Assembly: GCF_900129305.1 (NCBI RefSeq)
Contig: NZ_FQVB01000041.1
Coordinates: 1-32,156, forward strand
DNA: 32,156 nucleotides
Reading direction: 5' to 3'
From: Desulfacinum infernum DSM 9756
GTDB lineage: Bacteria > Desulfobacterota > Syntrophobacteria > Syntrophobacterales > DSM-9756
Shown here: positions 25,509-32,156 of the stretch, in pieces
Layout of the letters: the number at the start of each line of letters is the position of its first letter
How positions within the stretch are numbered: the stretch's first letter is position 1
Made by a program: the position numbers and the translations under genes
The notes under the pieces: model-generated
The model's database searches: none
What the model saw: only the letters and a program-made list of their open reading frames with translations
What the model was told of the DNA's origin: nothing

Positions 25509-26143
25509 GCCGTTCGCCCGATTCCGGTGCTTTCCAGCAGGTGTTCCACCTGCCGGAGGACCCGATCCAACGGCTTGGAAGCGTCCACGACTACGAACCG
25601 TTGGGGTTCCCGGCGGGCCAGGTTTAGGTAGCCCTGCCGCACCCGTTCATGGAAGTCCGCGGATTCGGATTCCAAGCGGTCCGGCCCGCCCGTCCGAGCG
25701 GAGCGGCGCTGCAGGGCCAGGTCCACGGGGCAGTCCAGGAGCAGGGTCTTATGGGGGCGGAAGCCCTGGAGGACCTCCCGCTGGACCGCTTCGATGGCCC
25801 GAATGTCCAGGCCGCGGCCCCATCCCTGGTAGGCCAGGGTGGCGTCGGCGAACCGATCCGCCACTACGCACGTTCCCTTCGCCAGGGCCGGACGGATCAC
25901 CTCCTTCACCTGCTGGTTCTGGCTGGCCAGGTAGAGAAGCACCTCCGTCCAAGGATGGATTCCTTCCAGGCGGGAATCCAACAGGAGGGAGCGCAACCGC
26001 TCCCCCACCCGGGTGGTGCCCGGTTCCCGCACGCGCAGGCAGGGGATGCGGTGCTCTTCCAGCCGGCGGACCAGAAAATCCACCACGGTGGTCTTTCCCG
26101 ATCCGTCGATCCCTTCCACGCTTAGAAACAAGGGCCTGTCCAC
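25505..26143 (-). CDS. tmk: Thymidylate kinase
   Basis: A 212-aa dTMP kinase. P-loop GIDGSGKTT (11-19), the DR motif (VVADRFADATLAYQG) and a lid region with RRSARTGGPDRLE. Start is the GTG at 26143 with GAGGGA 8 nt upstream; the N-terminus RPLFLSVEGIDG fits the family. First gene of the tmk-holB-ricT-metG cluster. Confidence 0.96.
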   Translation of the reverse strand: MDRPLFLSVEGIDGSGKTTVVDFLVRRLEEHRIPCLRVREPGTTRVGERLRSLLLDSRLEGIHPWTEVLLYLASQNQQVKEVIRPALAKGTCVVADRFADATLAYQGWGRGLDIRAIEAVQREVLQGFRPHKTLLLDCPVDLALQRRSARTGGPDRLESESADFHERVRQGYLNLARREPQRFVVVDASKPLDRVLRQVEHLLESTGIGRTA

Positions 26144-26214
26144 ACCCGTCTTCCCTCATGAGCGATCGAAGCTTTTTCCCGCTCCGCCGCATGCACAAAA
26201 GTGCCCGCGTTGCA

Positions 26215-26234
26215 GGGCGGTTCACGAACCGCCC
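26215..26234. repeat. Palindrome upstream of tmk
   Basis: GGGCGGTTC-AC-GAACCGCCC, a perfect 20-bp palindrome followed by CCTACAGG. It is a familiar kind of dispersed intergenic palindrome and lies between the YhaM-like gene and tmk. Confidence 0.6.
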
Positions 26235-26296
26235 CTACAGGACGTTTTCATCCCGATGCCATGGGGTTCGATTCGCGCCGATGGCTGGTCCTCTCC

Positions 26297-27385
26297 TCAA
26301 CGCCCCTCGCCCTTCTTTTCAGCCACCATGGAAAAGAGGTTCAGCTGGCGGCACCGGCGGCCGTCGGGAGCCTCCGAAGCCGAAGTCGATGGATCCACCT
26401 CGCCACCGCGGCCCTTGTAGAAATAGCGCTCATAGGGGGGCTGGTAGGGTGTCCAGCGGGAATCGTCCCCGGCGGGCTGTTCCAGGAGCCGGTCCAGATT
26501 GTTCATTTTGGCGTCCAGGTCATCCGCCAAATGAAGCACGAAAGCCTCCCGGGTCATGGGGGGCTGCACGGCGCCGTAGGCCGCCTGCCCGTGATGGCTC
26601 AGGATGAGGTGCTTCAAGAGCACGGCGGTCTCCTGGGGAAAGTCCTTGCAAAGAAGCAGCTTCTTTTCCAGGATCTCCACCCCCAGCACCATGTGACCCA
26701 CCAACCGCCCCACGTCCGAATAGTCAATGGCCACATCCCAACGGAACTCTTCCACCTTGCCGATGTCGTGAAGAAAGGCCCCCAACAGGAGCAACTCGCG
26801 ATCCAGGGTGGGGTAGCGGCCGGCCAGCAGGGTCACCAGCTCCATAATGGAAACCGTGTGCTCCAAGAGTCCTCCCAGGTAGGCGTGGTGGAAATTCTTG
26901 GCGGCGGGCGCTTTCCGAAAGGCGTCCATCAAGGCTCCGTCCGCCAGGAAGTGCCGGACCAGCTCCTTGAGAGGCTTGCGCTGCACGGTCGCCAGCTTGG
27001 CCACGAACCTCTGCCACAGGGCCGCGGCGTCCCCGGGATAAGCCGGCAGGAAGTCTTCCGGATCGATGCGGTCCGGCGGCACCGTTTCCAGTTTCTGGAT
27101 GTTGATCTGGAGCTCATCCCGAAAGGTCTCCGTGCGCCCTTGGACTTCCACCACGCACTTGGACGGAAGCCGGGAAGCGGCCTCCTCGGCCCCGTTCCAG
27201 ATCCGCCCGATGACCCGTCCGGTCTTGTCCTGCAGGGTCAGGGTAAGAAACGGGGTGCCGTTCTTGGCGGTTCGAAGCTCCTTGGCAGCCACGGCGAAGG
27301 TCCCGACAATGTCCTGATGGGGCTGGAGATCGGCGATGAAGATCCGCTCTTTCTTTCCGTCCGGCGGGGTCTGGGTGGTTTCCAT
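26297..27385 (-). CDS. YhaM-like HD-domain 3'-5' exoribonuclease
   Basis: A 362-aa protein with an N-terminal OB-fold nucleic-acid-binding domain (about 12-90, DIVGTFAVAAKEL...GRIW). An HD hydrolase domain follows (about 160-310) with HHAYLGGLLEHT, H206-D207 (FLHDIGK) and HHG. This architecture matches Bacillus YhaM, a 3'-5' exoribonuclease. The ATG at 27385 is chosen, but an ATG at 27448 adds 21 codons and cannot be excluded, as neither has a strong ribosome site. The C-terminal 30 residues are poorly conserved. Confidence 0.87.
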   Translation of the reverse strand: METTQTPPDGKKERIFIADLQPHQDIVGTFAVAAKELRTAKNGTPFLTLTLQDKTGRVIGRIWNGAEEAASRLPSKCVVEVQGRTETFRDELQINIQKLETVPPDRIDPEDFLPAYPGDAAALWQRFVAKLATVQRKPLKELVRHFLADGALMDAFRKAPAAKNFHHAYLGGLLEHTVSIMELVTLLAGRYPTLDRELLLLGAFLHDIGKVEEFRWDVAIDYSDVGRLVGHMVLGVEILEKKLLLCKDFPQETAVLLKHLILSHHGQAAYGAVQPPMTREAFVLHLADDLDAKMNNLDRLLEQPAGDDSRWTPYQPPYERYFYKGRGGEVDPSTSASEAPDGRRCRQLNLFSMVAEKKGEGR

Positions 27386-27532
27386 GGTGTCGTCTGCCTG
27401 CCCTTTTCTTCCTCTTTCCACGGCATTTTCGTTGGGAAACGGGATCATTGTTTCATGCCGGGTCCGGGGGCATACTACAGAAGTCGCCGGGAATTGGGAA
27501 GAAAGGTTTGGGGGAACCGTGATGAGTGACGA

Positions 27533-27567
27533 GTGATGGGTGATGGGTGATGGGTGATGGGTGATGG
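27533..27567. repeat. Heptanucleotide tandem repeat (GTGATGG)5
   Basis: Five perfect units plus a partial sixth, preceded by a degenerate stretch. It lies in the 27386-27717 divergent spacer between the YhaM-like and DUF4126 genes, which otherwise shows no gene. Such tracts can vary in number by slippage. Confidence 0.9.
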
Positions 27568-27717
27568 GTGAGGTGGGGCGCGCTGATCCATACCCCGTAC
27601 CCCATACCCCTCCCAACTCACGCGTATGCCGATTGCCTCCGCGATGCCGAGTGACTAGGATGGGGAAAAGCCGTACAAGCCACGCTGCCGCCGTCTCCCG
27701 AGGAAAGGATGCATGCC

Positions 27718-28719
27718 ATGGAGATCATTGCGCAACTGGGATCGCTGCTGGGACTTTCTTTCGTCAGCGGTGTGAATCTCTATGCCACCGTGGCCGTGGT
27801 GGGCCTCTGCCTCAAGCACGGCCTGGTCCAGGGACTCCCGCCGGAATTGCACGTGCTGGCCAACGATGCGGTCATCTTCGTCGCCCTGTTCCTGTACGTC
27901 ATCGAATTCGTGGTGGATAAGATCCCCGGCCTGGACGCCCTCTGGGACACCCTGCACACCATCATCCGGCCTCTGGGCGGCGCCATGCTGGCCCTCATGC
28001 AGGTGGGGGAGGCGTCTCCCGCCCTGGAAGTGATCGTGTTCCTGCTGGGAGCCAGCCTCGCGTCGGCGGCTCATGTGACCAAGGCCGGAACGCGGTTGCT
28101 GGTGCAAGCGAGTCCCGAGCCCTTTTCCAACATGGCCCTGAGTGTGGGGGAAGACATCTTCGCCGTGGGTTACGCCTACGTGAGTCTCACCCATCCGCGC
28201 TGGACGTTCTTCAGCACCATCGCCCTCCTGGTGCTCTTCGTGATCTTTTTTCCCATACTGGCCCGAAACCTGGCCATGCTGGTGAAGGCCTTGTTCCACC
28301 GCATCTTTTCCGCGTTCGGCGCCGGAGGGGCGGGCTTCGATCCCGTTCGTCTCCCCTATCACATCGATCGCCTCCATGCCGCGGAAGCGGCGCCGGGAGA
28401 AGAGGTGATCTGGGCTGGGCCCGCCCATGCGTCCCGGGTTCCCGGCGTCCCGCGGGCTTCCCGCGCCCACGTGGTGCTCACCTCCGAAGGCATCCGGCTC
28501 CACTATCGCCGATTCTTCCGGTGGCAAAGCAAGGCGATGGGGAGGAAGGACCTTCATCGGGTGCGTCTCTACCCCGGAAGACTCCTGAGCAAGCTGGTGA
28601 TCACGGGGACCGGCGAAACCTGGATCCTTTCCTTTTACCGAAGGGACGCGGAAACCCTTCCCACCCAATGGATCGAAGCGCATGAACGAAACGAGAACCT
28701 CCAGCTTGCCGGCAGCTGA
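27718..28719 (+). CDS. DUF4126 membrane protein with C-terminal PH-like domain
   Basis: A 333-aa protein. The N-terminal DUF4126 region (about 1-195) has four or five membrane helices, including LGLSFVSGVNLYATVAVVGL, VIFVALFLYVIEFVVDKIPG and a late strongly hydrophobic helix. The C-terminal 120 residues are soluble and resemble a small PH-like beta fold (inference). The ATG at 27718 is 9 nt from AGGAAAGG; the ATG at 27709 is too close. It overlaps the GTPase gene by 38 bp, so the two products probably act together. Function unknown. Confidence 0.85.
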   Translation: MEIIAQLGSLLGLSFVSGVNLYATVAVVGLCLKHGLVQGLPPELHVLANDAVIFVALFLYVIEFVVDKIPGLDALWDTLHTIIRPLGGAMLALMQVGEASPALEVIVFLLGASLASAAHVTKAGTRLLVQASPEPFSNMALSVGEDIFAVGYAYVSLTHPRWTFFSTIALLVLFVIFFPILARNLAMLVKALFHRIFSAFGAGGAGFDPVRLPYHIDRLHAAEAAPGEEVIWAGPAHASRVPGVPRASRAHVVLTSEGIRLHYRRFFRWQSKAMGRKDLHRVRLYPGRLLSKLVITGTGETWILSFYRRDAETLPTQWIEAHERNENLQLAGS

Positions 28720-30424
28720 AGAAGTCTTCCGGGCGGGCTCCACCCTCTCCCTGGAGGAAAGAATCCGCCGGCTTCAGGTGCCCGGGTTCACCTCCAGGGG
28801 GCGGGAGGCGCTCCCTTCGGTGTGCCGTCAGGCGGCCCTTCGCGCGGCCGTTCTCGCTTATAAGTCCGCTCACGGCCTCCTGTGGATCCTCTTCATGGGC
28901 GGCACAGGAACGGGCAAATCCACCCTCTTCGATGCCGTTTGCGGGGAGCGGGTGAGCGAGACGGGGGTGGAACGGCCCAAGACCTGCGGAGCGGTGGGTT
29001 ATGCCCACCATGGGGCGGCATCGGACCTGGATCTTCCTTTCCAGGAGGTGCGGGTGGTCCGCCATTCCGGGTCGGAAAGCGCGGTCGCGCCTCTTGCCGG
29101 AGAGCCCGGCGTCTTCCACGTGCGCCTGCACGAAAGGGACCAATGGGCGGAGGTCGTCCTGGTGGATACGCCCGACCTGGACAGCGTGGAGGAAGCCAAC
29201 CGCCTGTTGGCGGAAAACTTCTTCCACCTGGCGGATGCCGTCGTCTTCGTGACCAGTCCCGAAAAATACGCGGACGATGTGCCGTCCCGGTTCCTCAAAG
29301 GTGCCCTCCGGGAAGGAGCGGAGGTCTTCCTGGTATGCAACAAGGCGGGGCGGGATCTGGGCCCCCGGGACGTCCTGGAGGTTTTCCGGGGGGACGGGGT
29401 GGTGCCGTCGCCGGATCGCGTGACCCTCTTGCCGTTCCTGGCGGGAGATCCCGTGAGCCGCCTTCCCGAAGAAGCTTCTTTCCGCGAGTTCCGTTCCCGG
29501 CTCATGGAAAGGGTGCGGGAACAGGCGGGAGTCGCCCTTCGCCAACGCTCCCTGGCCCGTCTTCGACATGTGCTGTCCCGGGAGCTGAAAGAGCTCGGGG
29601 GGATCCTGGCGGAAGAGGCCCGGGAGACGGAGCGGTGGAAGGAAACCCTGGAACAATACCGGCGGCAGGCCGTGGAAGACGTGATCGCCGGCCAGGAAAA
29701 GCATTTCACGGCGGAAACCCGCGCGTATCTCCAGGCGGAAATCCGTTCGCTCTTTTCCAGATACGATCCGCTGGCCAAACCCCGGCGATGGATCTCCAAG
29801 ACCCTGGGGGTTCCCCTGCGCCTGCTGGGAATTCTCAAGGGCTCGCCCTATCCGGGAAGGCGCGATTCGCTGGAACGGGTCAAGGAGCGGATCCACGTGG
29901 AGGGCATCCAGGCGGCGGTTCAGCGATTTTCCCGTCGGGTTCTGGAGGAGTCTCTGCAGGGGAAAGAACAGAGTCGCCTCTATCGTGCCATCCTGGAAGG
30001 AAACGCCGTCCTCCGCCCCCAGGAGGTGGTGGAGTTCGTGGACCGGGAGCAGGAAAAGCTCATCGACTGGCTTCAGTCGGTCTTTTGCGACCTGGCCAAG
30101 GGGCTCCCTAAGGGGAAGGAGTGGGGGATCTATTCCACCTCCGTCTTGTGGGGTGTTCTGATCGTCAGCCTGGAAACGGTCCTCGGGGGAGGGTTCACCA
30201 TGGTGGACGCCGTGCTGGATGCAGCCATCGCCCCCTATGTGACCCAGGGGGCCATGGAGCTCTTCGCCTATCGCGAGATTCAAAAGATCGCCCGGGAACT
30301 GGCCGAGCGCTACCGCGCCGGCCTGACGGCCGTGATCGACGAACAACACCGCCGCTTCCTGGCCTGCCTGGAAGAAGTGAGCCCAGACCCGGAGCTGAGG
30401 GAAGCGGTAACAAGCGAGCTATAG
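28682..30424 (+). CDS. Dynamin-like / TrmE-type P-loop GTPase
   Basis: A 580-aa GTPase. G1 GGTGTGKST (about 73-81), a Thr in the switch I region (RPKTCG), G3 DTPD (about 162) and G4-like NKAG (about 220; Gly replaces the usual Asp, which may loosen base specificity). A long helical region with coiled-coil character (about 275-460) follows, then a hydrophobic stretch (about 480-525) that could insert in or lie on the membrane. This layout resembles bacterial dynamin-like proteins, but the family is not certain. It overlaps the DUF4126 membrane protein gene, suggesting a membrane-linked complex. Confidence 0.8.
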   Translation: MNETRTSSLPAAEEVFRAGSTLSLEERIRRLQVPGFTSRGREALPSVCRQAALRAAVLAYKSAHGLLWILFMGGTGTGKSTLFDAVCGERVSETGVERPKTCGAVGYAHHGAASDLDLPFQEVRVVRHSGSESAVAPLAGEPGVFHVRLHERDQWAEVVLVDTPDLDSVEEANRLLAENFFHLADAVVFVTSPEKYADDVPSRFLKGALREGAEVFLVCNKAGRDLGPRDVLEVFRGDGVVPSPDRVTLLPFLAGDPVSRLPEEASFREFRSRLMERVREQAGVALRQRSLARLRHVLSRELKELGGILAEEARETERWKETLEQYRRQAVEDVIAGQEKHFTAETRAYLQAEIRSLFSRYDPLAKPRRWISKTLGVPLRLLGILKGSPYPGRRDSLERVKERIHVEGIQAAVQRFSRRVLEESLQGKEQSRLYRAILEGNAVLRPQEVVEFVDREQEKLIDWLQSVFCDLAKGLPKGKEWGIYSTSVLWGVLIVSLETVLGGGFTMVDAVLDAAIAPYVTQGAMELFAYREIQKIARELAERYRAGLTAVIDEQHRRFLACLEEVSPDPELREAVTSEL

Positions 30425-30477
30425 CGACAGGGCGCACCATGCGTTCGTAAAGGACGATCTTCTGTATGGGAGATTCC

Positions 30478-30726
30478 ATGACCGAATACCAGTTTTCAGA
30501 GCATGCTTATGATATGCTTAGAGAAAGGCAAATAAGGGAGGAGTGGGTCAACTTGGCGGTAGAAGACCCTGACAAAGAAGAAGTCAAGGAAGATGGAACG
30601 GTTCACTATATTCGCGCAATTCAGGATCATGGCGGGCGTTATCTGCGTGTTGTTATAAATCCTCACGTCCAGCCCCGAAGAATAGTTACCGTCTTCTTTG
30701 ACCGCAGGATCGGGAGGTTGGGATGA
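30478..30726 (+). CDS. DUF4258 domain protein, possible toxin-like partner
   Basis: An 82-aa protein with the DUF4258 pattern: FSEHAYDMLRERQI near the start, then DPDKEE, HYIRAI and RYLRVVINP. The ATG at 30478 has GGAG 5 nt upstream; an ATG at 30466 is possible. It overlaps the DUF2283 gene by ATGA. The gene is A/T-richer than the genes before it. The small size, overlap and company of a restriction gene resemble a toxin-antitoxin module; no such activity is established here. Confidence 0.82.
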   Translation: MTEYQFSEHAYDMLRERQIREEWVNLAVEDPDKEEVKEDGTVHYIRAIQDHGGRYLRVVINPHVQPRRIVTVFFDRRIGRLG

Positions 30727-30923
30727 GACTCAAAGTAGATCACAAAAATGATGCCTTATATCTGCGCCTTGACGAATCAGCTATTGTGGAGTCCGAGGAA
30801 ATCAAGCCGGGCGTGATTCTTGACTACGACGCAAACGGCAACGTGGTGGGCATTGAGATACTTGGCCTAAGCTCGCGCGTTCCCATCGAGATGCTCAAGA
30901 GCTTGCACTTTGAAACCGCGTGA
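30723..30923 (+). CDS. DUF2283 domain protein
   Basis: A 66-aa protein matching DUF2283: DALYLRLDESAIVESEEI, GVILDYDANGNVVGIEIL, and a C-terminal helix. It is often paired with DUF4258 proteins. It starts within the stop codon of the upstream gene. If the pair is a toxin-antitoxin system this would be the antitoxin, which is inference. Confidence 0.85.
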   Translation: MRLKVDHKNDALYLRLDESAIVESEEIKPGVILDYDANGNVVGIEILGLSSRVPIEMLKSLHFETA

Positions 30924-31029
30924 ACTGGTAAAATCTTCTCCCGGCAACCGATGGCGGTAGGCGTCACTGAGCTTTTTTCCGCTTCTAATGCCCGCCTGGG
31001 AAGAATACAGGTGGAGAGGGGGTAAGTGA

Positions 31030-31875
31030 ATGGCGGTTCCTGATTTCCAATCCTTTTTTCGACCTTTGCTGGAGCTGGCGGCAGACGGAAGAGAGCATAC
31101 GCTCAAAGAGGCTAGGGAACGGATTGCTGCACATTTCAACCTGAAAGAAGAAGACCTTTCGGAACTTTTGCCCAGTGGAACGCAGAGGAAGTTTGACAAT
31201 AGGGTTGCTTGGGCAAAAAGCTATTTGGTGCAGGCAGGAGCACTGGAAAGTCCTAGGAGAGCTCACTTCAAGATTACGGAGCGAGGCCGGGAGTTACTTG
31301 CCCAAGGCCACAACAAAATCGATATAAAGGTATTGAGCCAGTATCCTGAATTTGTAGAATTCCATTCACCAACCAAGCAAGATAAATCTACGCCTCTTAT
31401 ACATCAAGAAGACAGCACGTCTGAAACACCTGAAGAAGTCTTGCAGAAATCATACCAAAGCATCCGGAACGAGCTGGCAGGAGAAATACTGGAGCGTATC
31501 AAAGCAAACCCACCTTCATTTTTTGAGAAGCTTGTTGTCGATCTGATGGTTGCCATGGGATACGGAGGTTCAAGATCCGACGCTGGTAAATTAGTCGGGC
31601 AGAGTGGAGATGAAGGAATAGATGGCGTCATAAAGGAAGATCGCCTTGGACTTGATGAAATCTATCTTCAAGCGAAACGATGGGAAGGCACCGTTGGAAG
31701 GCCGGAAGTGCAAAAATTTGTGGGCGCCCTTCATGGCAAGAGAGCCAAGAAGGGCGTCTTTATCACCACGGGCAAGTTTTCCCAAGAAGCCCTCGATTAT
31801 GTCCGTACGATTGACCCGAAAGTTGTCTTGATCGATGGAAAGGGGCTGGCTGAACACATGATTGACTTTAATATG
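31030..31875 (+). pseudogene. mrr: Mrr-type restriction endonuclease, 3' end lost to an IS110-family insertion
   Basis: About 281 native codons of an Mrr protein (E. coli Mrr has 304 aa). The N-terminal winged-helix domain (1-95) has the family LPSG...R..WA..L..AG pattern. The catalytic domain (about 170-281) has FFEKLVVDLM, D198 (GIDG), Q214-A-K216 (LQAKRW) and VFITTGKFS. The similarity ends at LAEHMIDFN, where the usual final 20 residues are replaced by unrelated sequence. The frame stays open to the window edge but runs antisense through the IS110 transposase, so the product would be a fusion. Start: ATG at 31030 with GGAGAGGGGG upstream. Low GC suggests horizontal origin. The core catalytic residues survive, so partial activity is possible. 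Confidence 0.82.
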
Positions 31876-31938
31876 AAAGATACGGTCGGGGGGCACCAGC
31901 TATCCACCCCCCGGCAACGTTTCCCGTTCCCCTCTGGT

Positions 31939-32156
31939 CTAAGATGGGTTTTGGGGTTGTGCGATGTATCCGAACTTTACCAGCATCCTAATCCAACGTG
32001 GGGCGTTGCGTTTAACATACAAGGCTTCGTAGTCTACGGTGCTGTCTCGATAGGGCTCGTTTCTCGAGATCATGTAGAAAATGGTGCGCAGGATCTTGTG
32101 GGCAATGGCGATGATGGCTCGTTTGTAACCTCTTCTGGGCATGAGGCTCTGAAACT
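31939..32156 (-). CDS. IS110-family transposase, C-terminal part (runs off the window)
   Basis: The last 70 or so residues of an IS110/IS116/IS902-type transposase. The conserved C-terminal segment has RRGYKRAIIAIAHKIL, FYMI and a YEALYVKR-like end. An apparent Met at 32142 is internal; the frame continues past the edge. The insertion point in mrr is near 31873-31890. The short stretch between transposase and mrr includes GGGGGG...CCCCCC (31887-31912), perhaps part of the element end. Confidence 0.85.
   Translation of the reverse strand, partial: FQSLMPRRGYKRAIIAIAHKILRTIFYMISRNEPYRDSTVDYEALYVKRNAPRWIRMLVKFGYIAQPQNPS

Noticed and set aside
31876-32156. Open continuation of the mrr frame to the window edge
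   Set aside because: It is antisense to a recognisable IS110 transposase, so it is not native Mrr sequence.

Overview
The window looks like chromosome from a GC-rich, Gram-negative bacterium, most likely a deltaproteobacterium (Desulfobacterota, Syntrophobacter/Desulfacinum-like). The evidence is the tmk-holB-ricT(PSP1)-metG gene order, sigma-54 promoters with NtrC-type control, DUF3034 and DUF3347 proteins, and intergenic spacers full of palindromic repeats. The taxonomic call is inference; no rRNA or tRNA gene is present.

Layout. 1-1.45 kb: an ISL3-family transposase and an inverted repeat. 1.69-8.15 kb, minus strand: two histidine kinases and a sigma-54-dependent response regulator, followed (in transcription order) by a secreted Met/His/Gly-rich protein and a DUF3034 outer-membrane protein. 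8.15-9.07 kb: a spacer with dispersed repeats and a sigma-54 control region. 9.07-20.14 kb, plus strand: ABC exporter, TolC-like lipoprotein, YHS-domain protein, CusB-like adaptor and CusA-like RND pump. A GIY-YIG gene and palindromic repeats separate the adaptor from the pump. 20.56-21.39 kb: a sterol desaturase/fatty acid hydroxylase family protein. 21.59-27.39 kb, minus strand: housekeeping genes metG, ricT-like, holB, tmk and a YhaM-like HD protein. 27.7-30.4 kb, plus strand: a DUF4126 membrane protein overlapping a dynamin-like GTPase. 30.4-32.16 kb: an AT-richer accessory patch with a DUF4258/DUF2283 pair and an Mrr-type restriction gene cut off by an IS110-family element at the window edge.

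How the genes work together. The central block reads as a copper/silver response system. Two sigma-54 promoters share the same architecture: one before the ABC-TolC-YHS-CusB-CusA operon (8930-8945) and one before the Met-rich/DUF3034 pair (3340-3325, minus). Each is preceded by a palindrome close to TGAAAGAATCTTTCA whose centre lies about 95 bp upstream of the promoter GC element. The operon promoter has three such palindromes 22 bp apart. The regulator encoded between the two promoters is the obvious candidate to bind them. A third sigma-54-like site precedes the kinase genes and suggests autoregulation. One kinase has a Cys/His/Met cluster in its periplasmic sensor. The other lacks the canonical phosphoacceptor histidine. 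CusA keeps the three copper-binding methionines, with a 77-residue insertion between the second and third.
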